A DNA stretch of 64,000 nt from Eublepharis macularius (Eukaryota > Chordata > Lepidosauria > Squamata > Eublepharidae). The first letter of the stretch is position 1; every line of letters begins with the position of its first letter. The stretch is from the NCBI RefSeq assembly GCF_028583425.1, contig NC_072801.1, forward strand, positions 11,180,001 to 11,244,000, in the 5' to 3' direction. A model generated the notes under the pieces. It ran no database searches. It was given only the letters and a program-made list of their open reading frames with translations, and had not been told where the DNA came from. Shown here one piece after another: positions 32,143 to 42,323 of the stretch. The position numbers were made by a program, and so were the translations under genes.

Positions 32143-32708
32143 CAGCAGCTGACTGAAAGGATGGTATGCTGGTTTCACTTGCCAAGAGTGACTAGTTATT
32201 GGAACTAATGTAGAACTAGTATCAAGCCTTGCACTTAACTGGCAGATTCTGAAAAGTATAGGCTGCTAATTATGTAATGCACTCCCAAGTATAGTATCAC
32301 TTGCGTGGAAAGGGGACAAAATGGGGCTTTTAACTATTTTTTGAAGACAGCTACACTACTGTTAGACTTCAGAAACCATTGCCAGTAGGAGCGCCATGCA
32401 ACCAGAGTCTATGAATCTAGACCCTTGTCAAGCAAGCAAATTAATGGCTAGAAGACCTACAGAGGAAGACCAGCCTACTATACTTTACATAATGCAGGAC
32501 TTATTTTAAACCAGACTTGGAAGTTTCCTTGTAGCCTCAGGAAACTATTGTTTTTGGACCAGGTGGGGTTAATGTGATACTTGGGATGCCATCAAGAGCA
32601 GTACTTGACTTCCTTTCAAATACTACTGTGCTTGCATTTGTCAGATTTAGAAAAAAATGCGCTGTAGTCTTGCAATACACAATTCTAAGTTTCACATACA
32701 AGCAGTGT

Positions 32709-32714
32709 TTTATT
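32709..32714 (-). terminator. ATP5MF: ATP5MF polyadenylation signal
   Basis: TTTATT on the plus strand (AATAAA on the minus) is 109 bp past the ATP5MF stop codon. The CPSF4 signal at 32137 faces it, so the transcripts end tail to tail. They would overlap only if CPSF4 used its distal site. Confidence 0.65.
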
Positions 32715-32822
32715 ATTGGTCACAGACTACTAATGACAGAAGAGAATCTTCAGTTGACGGGATCTCCTTTTCCCACTGGTAGTCACACATGGGTTGTCTG
32801 TATTCTTCTGGTCAATTCAGCC

Positions 32823-34951
32823 TCAGTGATATTTCCTCCAACGGTCATGCTCTGAATTATTAAAACAAGTCAGTTTGCGTCAGGTTTTTTTCATTTTTAT
32901 ATGTTCAGGTTAATAAATTTCCACAGAAAAAACCTTTTACCTCAGACCCGTACAAGAGCCTAGCTCTCTGGAGCAGCAGATACTGCCAACTCAGTCAAGA
33001 ACTAGGAAGCTTGCAAGTAACTGAAGACTCAAAAAACTCAACAGCAGGGCTGGTGCATTAGTTCAAAGGCTAATTTAGGCCAGCAGCCCCATCAGACACT
33101 AATAGGAAACTAGTAACCTTAGGCCACAGGCACAGCAGGCACACAGATTTACAGAGTTGCCCTGGAGCCCCGTCTTATTTCCCAACAACAGGTATATTAC
33201 CCACTCTCTACCTACCCAACCAGGACTAACTAGAATGCTCTTGCTCTGCCTCAAAGAAGTAAATAAATAAATTGCTGTGCCTCTTCCAACTATTTTAGGA
33301 AACCATTAAAGGCACCACTTAGTCCTTTATAAGGTTGTTGATTCAGACCTGATTTAGCCACACTCGTGCACTCTTCTACTGAGATGTGAAAGATTCTCCT
33401 TCACCTCAGATTACTTTTAAAAAGCAAACTTTCAGGCATATAAGGTAAGAGTTTACTCACTAATATGGTCGTAGCTCCAGATATAGCTGATTACCACATA
33501 ACCAGTCAGCATCATAGCAATACCCCCAATGCCGCATTTCTTCACATTAATGTACTTGTTATAAAATCGGTTGTAACCTAAACAAGGGGAAGGAGAACTC
33601 TTGTTTCAAAAAGTTAACAGCCTACAGCTACTGATGGTGCTACCTTAACAGTGTATGTGTGTGTGTGTGCAGAATCACTTAGAAGTAACCTAGTTCTGCA
33701 GCAGAAGGACATGGGCTGGCTTTCTCACACTTCTTCCCATGACCTTGGAGAGACAATTCCAGTCAGTTCACAATCAGGGACTATGTGTACCAATGGCAAA
33801 TTCACATGCTATAGAAACAGTATACAAGATAACTGATCCTTGAGCAGTTTCTGCCTCTCAGTAGTCATAATCTGACAAAGTGAGCTCTGACCCACAAAAA
33901 TTTTATATCCTAGGAAATATTCTAAGTATTTAAAGGTGCTACTTGACTCAAATTTTGTTCTGTCAATAATCAAAAACAGAACCCATTCATGGCTGCAATC
34001 CTACATGCCTGATTATGTGCAAGTTATACCCAAGTACGTGGCCACAGGATCACACGGCATTGCCATGCCAAGGAGGAGACGACTATTACTACTCGTGGAG
34101 AGTGCCCTCAAGTCATAGCTGACTTATGGCTACCCCTGCCAAGGCTTTCATGGCAAGAGACTAACAGAGGTGGTTTGCCATTGCCTGCCTCTGCAACTTT
34201 GGTCTTCGTTGGAGGTCTCCCATCCAATTACTAACCAAGGCCGACCTTACATAGCTTCTGAGATCTGACAAGATCAGGCTCACCTGGGCTATCCAGGTCA
34301 GGGCTCTTCTATTTCTACTACTACTACTACTACTACTACTAATAAAAGAACTAGTAGGTTAGGTTCTGCAATCCTTCAGGGGATTTCAAATATTGTGCTA
34401 CCGCTTTCCCAAAGCAGACTTCCTTCCCAAACTCACCGCTCCGGCAACCGCTAATGACCCCAGTAGGGCTGTAATTCCGCGTCGCCAACCATGACGGGAG
34501 CTGACCCAATTTCACGTCCAGAAGCGGCATGTCTTTAACGGGGACTAGAGGGAAGAATACAGGCAGAGAGGCCGGATGGCCACATGCATCCGTTCAAAGG
34601 CCTGCACCGACACGAGCAAAGGGGGTGGGGGGTTTGACGGGCCTGATGGATTCCTGCCTGTCACGCACCCCGCAAGGCGGAAGAATCACCGATGCTGCAC
34701 CAGCTCGTAGTAAAAGTTACCAAGATAGCAGATATACGCATGCGCGTACGGGGGGGGGCACAAAAGGCATTCTCCGAAGCCCCCCACCCGGACTTCTCCG
34801 GGAACCAAGGCACAGCAAAGCCTGGGGCCGGGGTGGGTGGGGGCAGGAGTGGATTCCCTTCCCAGAACCGGAGCCCCAAAGGGCGCCGCGGGGCCGGGTC
34901 ACCTTGAAGCCTGCCTTCAGCCCTCAGCCACTTACCGGGCCTGTCCGCCAT
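32823..34951 (-). CDS. ATP5MF: ATP5MF, mitochondrial ATP synthase subunit f, complete
   Basis: Four exons: 34951-34936, 34544-34437, 33577-33461 and 32851-32823. They total 270 nt, giving 89 aa, with consistent phases. The protein starts MADRPVPVKDMPLLDVKLGQ, has LPSWLATRNYSPTG and GYNRFYNKYINVKK, one membrane helix (about residues 58-77, GIGGIAMMLTGYVVISYIW), and ends HDRWRKYH. This is the family's usual architecture. Subunit f sits in the peripheral-stalk and membrane part of the F1Fo ATP synthase in the inner mitochondrial membrane and helps form dimers. The last coding exon is only 29 nt. In mammals this locus can produce ATP5MF-PTCD1 read-through transcripts. The order here (ATP5MF upstream of PTCD1 on the same strand, CPSF4 between on the other) would allow the same, but the sequence alone cannot show it. 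Confidence 0.96.
34085..34312 (-). mobile_element. 5S rRNA-derived SINE (SINE3) with a BovB-like tail
   Basis: On the minus strand it reads AGCCTGATCTTGTCAGATCT, CAGAAGCTATGTAAGGTCGG and TTAGTAATTGGATGGGAGAC, clear 5S rRNA internal-promoter sequence. The tail GGTAGCCATAAGTCAGCTAT, GACTTGAGGGCA resembles the BovB 3' end (GGTTGCCATAGG...CAACTTGATGGCA at about 4838). This matches the 5S-type SINEs known from squamates. It lies in intron 1-2 of ATP5MF, next to an (ACT)n tract. Confidence 0.82.
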
Positions 34952-35110
34952 CTTGCCGCTGCTACGAGGTCGTCGGCTTTGCCCGCAAGGGACTCTGGGA
35001 AAGGAGGCGGCTGCGCCTAGAGGCTCACGGGAAGGAGGGCAGCCTGGCCTTGGAAGACATGATGGGCGGGTCTACAAGGCTATGGGCGGGGCTAACTGGA
35101 GTAATTAAAA
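34440..35110 (-). promoter_or_regulatory. ATP5MF: CpG-rich promoter region of ATP5MF
   Basis: GC- and CpG-dense sequence surrounds the first coding exon (34936-34951). The start context is AAGATGGCGG, and the AAGATGGCGGC word is a YY1-type element often found at starts of mitochondrial genes. No other gene is seen to the right. Confidence 0.6.
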
Positions 35111-35342
35111 TATTAGCAAGCGCGTCGGGAGCATTTTAAAGGCTAACACTATTATTCATGCTGAAGCTTGCGTGAGTGGCGGCGATTTCTTCGGATGCAA
35201 TGCAGGCATTTTATATGTTTTGCATGTCTGCAAGCCCGTCCCTTATAAAATGTCTGCATGGTGAAGACTGACTCATTGCAAGCGGGCTCCAGGCCATGGA
35301 AGCTCATGTTGGAAAAAGACGTCGGCCTTTAGGGTAGTAAAG

Positions 35343-35576
35343 AGCCCAGTAGCACCTTTAAGATTAACCAACTGTATTGTAGCGTGAGCTTTCTAGAACC
35401 GCAGCTCTCTTCGTCAAATACACAGATGCATCTGACGAAGAGAGCTGTGGCTCTCGAAAGTTTATGCAACGATAAAGTTTTATCTGACGAAGAGAGCTGT
35501 GGCTCTCGAAAGCTTATGCTACAGTAAAGTTGGTTAGTCTTAAAGGTGCTACTGGACTCTACTATTTTGCAACTAC
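35343..35576. mobile_element. Foldback retroelement fragment (tail GGTGCTACTGGACTC), copy A
   Basis: It starts GAGCCCAGTAGCACCTTTAA and ends TTAAAGGTGCTACTGGACTC, so the same tail sits at both ends in opposite orientation. Inside are two tandem copies of CTGACGAAGAGAGCTGTGGC followed by TCTCGAAAG (35432 and 35484). This layout resembles Penelope-type terminal repeats. Copies B, C and others lie at 38249 and 61840. Confidence 0.6.
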
Positions 35577-35629
35577 AGACAAACACAGCTAACTCGTCCA
35601 TTAAGGTGCAGCTGAAGTCCAAGAAACTG

Positions 35630-37112
35630 GGGATGGGGTAAAAGCCGGAACGGGCACTAAAGAAATGCCAGTACCACAAAAAAACAGTGAGATGTGTTAA
35701 AGACACACCAGAACAAGATTTTAGAAATGAAAACTCTGAACTGGCACACTTTTATTAACCCTTTCCATGCCAAAATACTCCCGGAACAGCACAAAACAGC
35801 CCGGAACAGGCATTAAAGAAATGCCAGTACCACACAAAACAGCGGGACGTGTTAAGGACTCTCTAGAGCAAGAGGTTAGAAATGAAAACTCTGAATTGGC
35901 ACACATTTATTAACAGCAGACAACAGGGTTTTCTGCAGACTTGGGACTGAAAGCGCACCCAGCCTGTGTCCTTGGAGCCAGCTGCACCCAGCCTAAACGG
36001 TATCTTCTCTGGGAATGGGAACGATTTCATGCTCACTCTGTCACTGTAGTCTAAACTGTGGTACTTTCTGTCTCTGGGTTTCTAGCCAGAATTTCAATGG
36101 GACTCTACCCTGAGGGTGGGACATTAGCCTATATCTAACCATCCTTTCCCTTACCACAACACTTCTGCCAATTCCACTGTCTACGTACCTTGAACCCGAT
36201 GCATCTCTAATAAAAGTTACTTCAACCAAATCACCTGTGTGTTTGCTGTGGAGAACTTGCGGATCTACTTGCCAAGGACTGACAATTAGGCTGGTTGGTG
36301 TGCCTTAGAGACTGGTGTTGTTTTTTCTTGAAAACCTCAGTATGAAAAAAAGTTAATAAAACTGAAATAGGGAAAGAGTTAATAAAAACATGATACTACA
36401 GTGTTTTCATTCCTAAAATATTGAGCTCCAGTTTCCTTAAGGGTTACCACTATTTTGCTTGTTTGTCTGTTTAATTGTTTGGAACAAGCATTCATGCAAA
36501 ACTCATTACGGCCTGTTTTATGCTGCTCCAGGAGCATTTTGGCAGGGAAAGAGTTAATAAAAGCATGCCACTAACAGTGATTTCAGGTCTAAAAACTTGT
36601 TCAGCAGCCGCTGTATTGATTCCCACTGTTTTTTGTGGTACTGGCACTTCATGCTTGTTCCAGCTTGCTTTGTGCTGTTCCAGGAGCATTTTGGCAGGGA
36701 AATGGTTAATATAAACATGCCAGTTCAGTGTTTTCATGTCTACAATATTGTTCTAGAGTGGCATGTGGTAGTGGCATTTCTTTAGTGCCCGTTCCAGCTT
36801 GTTCCAGCTTGTTCCAGCTTTTACCCTGTCCCAAGAAACTGGATGCAAGAACAACATTTTAACACATCCCACTGTTTTTTGTGGTAGTGGCATTTCTTTG
36901 GTGCCTGTTCTGGTCTGTTTTATGCTGCTCCATGAGCATTTTGGCAGGGAATGTGTTAACAAAAGCATGCCAGTTCAGAGTTTTCATTTCTAAAATCTTG
37001 TTCTGGAGTGTCTTTAACACATCCCACTGTTTTGTGTGGTAGTGGCATTTCTTTAATGCCCGTTCCAGCTTGTTCCAGCTTTTACCCTGTCCCAAGAAAC
37101 TGGATGCAAGAA
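35630..37112. repeat. Unclassified repeat array, ~150-bp units in both orientations
   Basis: The units contain GCATTTTGGCAGGGAAAGAG, TTAATAAAAGCATGCCAGTT, CAGAGTTTTCATTTCTAAAA and GTGGTAGTGGCATTTCTTTA. Minus-oriented units lie at about 35640-35915, and plus-oriented ones at about 36530-36620, 36680-36840, 36930-37110. Between them (35,930-36,460) is unrelated sequence. A CCAGCTTGTT decamer is further repeated in tandem near 36,790. I do not recognise the family. Confidence 0.6.
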
Positions 37113-37443
37113 CAACATTTTGTACGCAACTGGAAAATCCATTTGATAATGAGTGCTTTGGGGCAGAAAGACCAGAGCTCTGCTTTAGGACAGTCACGCA
37201 CTTCCTCGCAGGGCTGTTGTAAGGGTAAAGTGGATGAGGGAGATCCCTGGAGGAGATGTTCCGAATAAAGACTGCCTCCCCCTTTCCACCCAATTTTCTG
37301 TTGCTTCCTTCCGAGTACATTTTCTTTTTCATTAAAGCTGCATGACTCCTGTTAACTTTACCATCACCAGCATCACCACTGATAACAACAATAAGGAAAC
37401 GGTTCACTGCAGCTCCTCGTGCCTGGGGCTGATCAGTATTAGT

Positions 37444-37852
37444 CAGGGCTCATTTTGAGGGGGAATGCACAGGAATGCAGTCCCGGCAGTTCCCCAAAGG
37501 GGTCACCTGCCTCTCTGCCATTTTGGGCCCATTTCATCCTGGATTGGGGCCAAAACGGCCCGATCGAGCCTCTGACGGGTTCAGCAGTGGTCCAATCCTG
37601 TCCATTTTGGGCCCCTATTCGGCCATTTTCAGCCCCCTTTTTGCCATTTTGGGCCCAATTTTGGCCCTGAATGGCCAGGATTGGGTCCAAAGCAGCCAGG
37701 ATAGGTGATGCCAGGGGGTGTGGCATATGCAAATCAGTTATGCCAATAACACGTTTCTGGTGATGTCAAGGGGCGTGGCATATGCTAATGCGTTATGCTA
37801 ATATGTTATGCTAATGAGTTCCTCCAGCTCTTTTTCTGCGAAATGAACCATG
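37444..37852. mobile_element. hAT-like MITE, 409 bp, 8-bp target duplication
   Basis: The left end is CAGGGCTCATTTTGAGGGGG; the right end CTCTTTTTCTGCGAAATGAA is a decayed partner. GTATTAGT occurs at 37436-37443 and 37853-37860. The interior repeats GCCATTTTGGGCCC and TATGCTAATGCGTTATGCTAA-like words. Confidence 0.82.
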
Positions 37853-38248
37853 GTATTAGTGATCATACGGATATGTCTTTAGCACCAGCCTGCCCAATGG
37901 GAGCCTTTCCCTCAGGGCTGCAGCTAGAGAGACTCTCCTTTCCTGTGCCCGCTTTCCGATGAGAGAGAAGGATCCCTTTGGGGGTCTGGATGGGGCAACC
38001 CCGGGGCTGGTTTTATTATCTTTGATGATCCACGCTGAGGGTCCGGTTTCTGCGGCTGCACATCTGCTTAGCACTCCGAAGGCCCTCTCCAGCAAGAATC
38101 CATGGAATGAAATCAGAAATCCCACCACTAGCTGAGACTGCCCAGCAGATGTCAGCGTTGGCCTGCGAATGGGACTCTTCAGCAGTTATTCCTAAATCGA
38201 TCAAAATGGGTAGCCCTGTTTGTCTGTCTGTAGTAGTAGAAAAGAGCA

Positions 38249-38400
38249 AGAGTCCAGTAGCACCTCTAAGGCTAACAAAATTGGTGGTAAGGTATGAGTT
38301 TTTGTGAGCCACAGCTCACTTCTTCAGATATAGTGACTCATGAAAGCTCATACCCTTACGCCAATTTTGTTAGACTCATAGGTGCTACTGGACTCGCTCC
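38249..38400. mobile_element. Foldback retroelement fragment, copy B
   Basis: GAGTCCAGTAGCACCTCTAA at the left and CATAGGTGCTACTGGACTCG at the right are inverted versions of one tail. Between them are GAGCCACAGCTCACTTCTTC and the inverted pair ACCCTTACGCCAATTTTGTT / AACAAAATTGGTGGTAAGGT. Confidence 0.55.
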
Positions 38401-38445
38401 TTTTTATTCCTAAATTGCTCCCGTCTGAACACTGGTCTTAGCACT

Positions 38446-38660
38446 GCCAACCTCCAGGTGGTGCCTGGAGATCTCCTGGAATTACAAATTATCTTCCGGT
38501 GATAGACATCGGATCCCATGGAGAAAATGGCTACTTTAAAGGGTGGCTTCTATGGCATTCTACACCGCTCAGCTCCTCCTCCTCTTTCCCAAAGCCCACC
38601 CACCCTAGGTTCCACCCCCCAAATCTCCAGGAATGTCCCAACCCAGAGCTGGCAACTCCC
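38446..38660 (-). repeat. Dispersed ~210-bp repeat, copy 2
   Basis: GCCAACCTCCAGGTGGTGCC, GGAGATCTCCTGGAATTACA, CCATGGAGAAAATGGCTACT, CTCCAGGAATGTCCCAACCC and CAGAGCTGGCAACTCC line up with the copies at 26838 and 62472. Confidence 0.6.
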
Positions 38661-39444
38661 TCCCCCCTCCCCCAGGCTAAAAAAGTCTTTGTGCAACCCC
38701 CTTCCAGGCATACTCTGGACCAAGCAAAGACGGCTGAGGCGGCAGCCCTTGCTTGGATACTACAACTGCACAACACCACAGGCCTGGGTTCTTTGAGGCG
38801 CCACCCCTCACACCCAGCACTGCCATCCGCCTCAAGGAGACTGTCAGTGGAGTACAAGACCCAGAACCAGGGTGGCTAGGAGGCTTCCAGTCAGCCATAA
38901 GAAAATGGAGGGGAAATCCTTTTCTCCTCAGGTCTTCACAGCTCACGGGTTTTGAACTGGGTTCACGCTTCTTGACATCTCAGTACTCTCTCAGGGCATC
39001 TCAGACCTCTTGAACCTGAGCGGGCACCCTGTTTTCCTGTGCCCCTCAATACCAACTAAAAAGGCTGCCACCAGGAATGCTCTAAGTCCTCTCCCATTTT
39101 CTGGGAAACTCTTTCTGGTGAAGAACTGCTCTGGGTGATCCAGTATGGATAAAATAAAATGAATGAAAACAGACTATTTTCAGGATCGCAGAGAGTTCAG
39201 AATATTCAGTCACTTCTCTGGAAGTGGATACACACAAGCACACACACAAATCAAAGGAAAATTAACAACCATAACCCATAGCTCTTCCTAATCTTATATC
39301 AGTAATATCTTCCCTAACTATCTCCCTTTGCAAATCCTTATCTATTTAGCTGAGGCCTTCCTCTGACAATCGTCTTTGCCCAAACCCTAAGCCTGCATCC
39401 CCATTTCTCCTCAGTCTCTCCCGTCTCTCTCTTACTACTCTCAG

Positions 39445-39673
39445 AGCCAAGCTACAAGTGATGCCTGACACAGGTTGGACACTAGTCAGCTTCCCTCAAG
39501 TTTTGATGGGAAATGTAGGCATCCTGGCCTTGCAGCTTGGCTCTCTGTCTGCTGTCCGATGGACTTTTCAACTGTCACTTGTCCAACATTCCGCCAAGCT
39601 GCCTACATTTCCCATCAAAACTTGAGGGAAGCTGGCAAGTGTCCGACCTGTGTCAGGCGTCACTTGTAGCTTG
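39445..39673. mobile_element. MITE with ~75-bp inverted repeats, 8-bp target duplication
   Basis: The left arm AGCCAAGCTACAAGTGATGC and the right end GTCACTTGTAGCTTG are inverted. The arms continue through CTTCCCTCAAGTTTTGATGG. ACTCTCAG flanks both sides (39437-39444, 39674-39681). The same site is empty in the duplicate copy (59875-59882), confirming the borders. Confidence 0.9.
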
Positions 39674-39757
39674 ACTCTCAGTCACATCCTCTGCTCCAGT
39701 TAGAAACTCAGTTTCTCGGGGCAAGGCACAGCTCTGAACCTGGCGCACGCCCATTCT

Positions 39758-39957
39758 CAGGGCTTTTTTCTGGGAAAAGAGGTGATGGAACTCAGTGGGT
39801 TGCCCTTGGAGAAAATGGTCACATGGTTGGTGGCCCTGCCCCCTCATCTCCAGACAGAGGGGAGTTTAGATTGCTCCTCTAAACTCCCCTCTGTCTGGAG
39901 ATCAGGGGGCGGATCCGGAACTCCGTTCCACTGTGTTCCAGCTGAACAAAAGCCCTG
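39758..39957. mobile_element. hAT MITE (CAGGGCTTTTTTTC family), copy 3
   Basis: The target duplication CCCATTCT is at 39750-39757 and 39958-39965. The palindromic body is the same as in copies 1 and 2. It is also present at the matching position of the second duplicate (59959). Confidence 0.9.
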
Positions 39958-40387
39958 CCCATTCTTATTTCTATCTATCTATCTGCCGTAAACCCAGTGG
40001 AGCTGACACTGGAATTTTCACCAGTGGTATTAGCAGCACAAACTTCAGCATTCAGCACATTTTTTTTGGTTTTTTATTACAAATCTTCCCACCGTGTCCC
40101 ATCCATGACTGATTGTCTAGAGGCACAAATCTCTCTACATACCTCAGCCACACTCCCAATCACCTGCTCATTCAACGATATGTGGATGCTGCCTCATTTG
40201 TTTTATAGCTTGCCTTAACATCCTCATACATGAACTTTGAAAAGAGGCCTCACAGTGAATTTCAACCCTAGAACTTGATCCTATTCAGTTGGGACTTAAT
40301 TGGAACTCAGGATTCATTTTATTGCAGCACATTTTGCAACCTTTGGGACCCTCATTGTATGCAAAAGCTTTTCTCTGTTGTTAACAT

Positions 40388-40501
40388 GAGGGCTTTTTTT
40401 CAGCGGGAACGCAGTGGAACGGAGTTCTGGCACCTCTTGTGTCCAGTGGCCCTCTTCCCTCTTGAGAGTTCCACCACCTCTTTTCCCAGAAAAAAGCCCT
40501 G
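40388..40501. mobile_element. hAT MITE (CAGGGCTTTTTTTC family), short copy 4
   Basis: Ends GAGGGCTTTTTTTCAGCGGG and CCCAGAAAAAAGCCCTG, only 114 bp. The flanks are GTTAACAT / GTTAACAC, and the second duplicate has a single GTTAACAC (60649-60656), the empty site. Confidence 0.88.
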
Positions 40502-40524
40502 GTTAACACTTAAGCTAGCATTGC

Positions 40525-40710
40525 GTGGTGGCTCAGCAGTAGAACATTTGCTTTTTGGCAGAAGGTCCCAGGTTCAATCTCTGGCATCTCCTCCTGAAAG
40601 GATTGGGTGGAAGGAGTTGTGAAAGACCTCGTTCTGAGATCCTGCCATTAGGCAATGCTGACTATGAGAGAGCAGTAGCCTGACTCAGTATAAGGCAGCT
40701 TCATGAGTTT
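40525..40710 (+). mobile_element. tRNA-Ala-derived SINE
   Basis: TGGTGGCTCAGCAGTAGAAC, GGTCCCAGGTTCAATCTCTG, GAAAGACCTCGTTCTGAGAT and AGTATAAGGCAGCTTCATGA give the full order of the family. It is shared with the second duplicate, where only the first part (60668-60812) remains. Confidence 0.8.
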
Positions 40711-40819
40711 AAAAATGGAGTTGGGAGTGAGGGGGTTGACCTCTATGTCCTGTGGCCCTTGAAGACACCTGGTTGGGCCACTGTTAGATGTTTTGAATGA
40801 TAACCTGGGTTCCAGATTA

Positions 40820-41484
40820 TCCTACTATATAAAAGGCGTCTGTTCCAGACGACTCACTTCCTACCCTGGTGCGCCACCAGAGGGTGCTGTGGTGGAGGGA
40901 AGATCAGGCGACCAGCCTGTCCCACCAGAGAGCACACCATGGCGGGAAGCCCAGGCTGGGTTCAGGCACAGAGCAGGCTGCAGTGCCTGCCCCCCGCCTT
41001 CACGCAGCTGGGATCAGGAATGGAGCAAGTGGCAATGTCCACCCCTTGCAGGAAGCAATGCCTGCTCTGCACTTCACCTAGCCTGGATCAGGCATAGAGC
41101 AGGTGGCAATGCCTGCCCCCTCTTCACACGACTGGGATCATGTGTGGAACAGGTGGCAATTCCAGCCCCTCCCTCCCCCGTGCCGTCACTCAGCAGGGAT
41201 CAGGAGCAGAGCAGGTGGCAATGCCCACCCACCCCACCTTCACCTGACTGGGATCAGGTGTGGAGCAGGATTCAATGTCCAACATCACTTCACCTGCTGG
41301 AATCAGGCATGGAGCAGGAGGCAGTGCCCATCCCCTGCCTCCCCCCTGCTGGAATCAGGCATGGAGCAGGAGGCAATGCCCTCTCCCCCTGGATTAGGAA
41401 CAGAGCATGAGGTATTGCCTCCTTGCCCACCCTCCCCTTTCTGGACCCTGTTGTATTTTTTCCCACAACGGGCTTTGTTACTAG
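40820..41484 (+). mobile_element. Helitron, non-autonomous, with minisatellite core
   Basis: It begins A|TCCTACTATATAAAAGG and ends GGGCTTTGTTACTAG|T. The hairpin CCTGTTGT/ACAACGGG stands just before the end. The interior repeats GGGATCAGG(N)NTGGAGCAGG-like units of 50-60 bp. It is the same family as 11040-11862, in the opposite orientation. Confidence 0.85.
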
Positions 41485-42323
41485 TATAACAATAAAACCA
41501 TGACTTGTTCAAATGGTAACTCTGCATGTAAAGTGGTCTGCAGATTATTAGCGAGTCTTCTAGTGGGCCTTCCCTCCCTCCCCTCCTCTCGAAAGTGCGT
41601 CCTGCAGATGTACACAACCAGTAACAAGGGAGACCTTTTATAATCTGTGGTATTTGTAATCACATCCTAGCATCCAAGTCATCTTAACTTGCTCACTTGG
41701 TGCCACTTCTGTTCTGCGGTTGGCGTGTGTGTTTTGGTGCATGTTAACAAGCCCTATCATGTGATTTTATTTTTCAGACATGATTAGAGCATCAACAGGG
41801 GGAGATCAAAAGTTCTCGGTTATGTATTTGGAACTACCGGCCCCTCGGGGGTTTGGGTCAAAGGAGAACAGTAACCAGGGGATTGCTGGCTTCTGGCGTG
41901 GCGCTTAGAGACAGTGACATTTCCTGCTAGGGCAAATGAATGTCTCTGTATCTAATTGTTTTACCTCTTCTGAAACCTCCTGCCTATCTTTGGTGTTTGT
42001 GTGCAAGGTAAACATCTAATAAATGGCAAGAGGGCACTGGAATTATGTTTAATTATGACTGCACTTAATCAGATCAGATCTGGGGACCCATTCAGCTAAT
42101 TGCCTCTCTCTCCCTTTCCTATTTAACATGGACAATCAGCCCTCTTGATTTTGGCTGAAAGAAGACATACTAATGCTCACTTGGTTTTGTTTCTTTCCTT
42201 GCAGTAACACGAATGAACATTGTGCTGTGCTCAGTGAGAGTTTATTCGAATGCTACTTCCCCCTTCTGTGCTTTGTTAAGGCACAAAAAAGTAAGGTTCA
42301 CACGTTACTTTTGTTGTTACTTA

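Larger units (their letters stand above)
39005..42323 (+). repeat. Segmental duplication, copy 1
   Basis: This stretch and 59416-61534 are near-identical in the same order and orientation, about 20.4 kb apart. Matching landmarks are CCTCTTGAACCTG at the left edge, TGTGCCCCTCAATACCAACT, CTAAGCCTGCATCCCCATTT, TGACTGATTGTCTAGAGGCA, CAGTAACAAGGGAGACCTTT and the long block 41590-42323. Copy 1 additionally carries two hAT MITEs (39445-39673, 40388-40501) and about 930 bp including a Helitron. No gene was recognised in either copy. Confidence 0.88.

Noticed and set aside
34250-34312. Possible 5S rRNA gene
   Set aside because: Only the internal-promoter half of 5S is present, with many changes and a SINE body and tail attached.
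34529-35020. 163-codon open frame across the ATP5MF promoter
   Set aside because: It is antisense to the first ATP5MF exons in a CpG island, where long chance frames are common; no recognisable protein.
35432-35521. Calling the CTGACGA...GAAAGC units active hammerhead ribozymes
   Set aside because: Core, stem II and a short stem III are present, but I could not pair a stem I; kept as a finding about element structure only.
35640-37110. CRISPR-like spaced repeats
   Set aside because: Units are ~150 bp, diverged and in both orientations, in a vertebrate genome; not a CRISPR array.
40793-41410. 205-codon open frame on the plus strand
   Set aside because: Same reason: minisatellite of the second Helitron. 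It begins upstream of the element and has no protein similarity.
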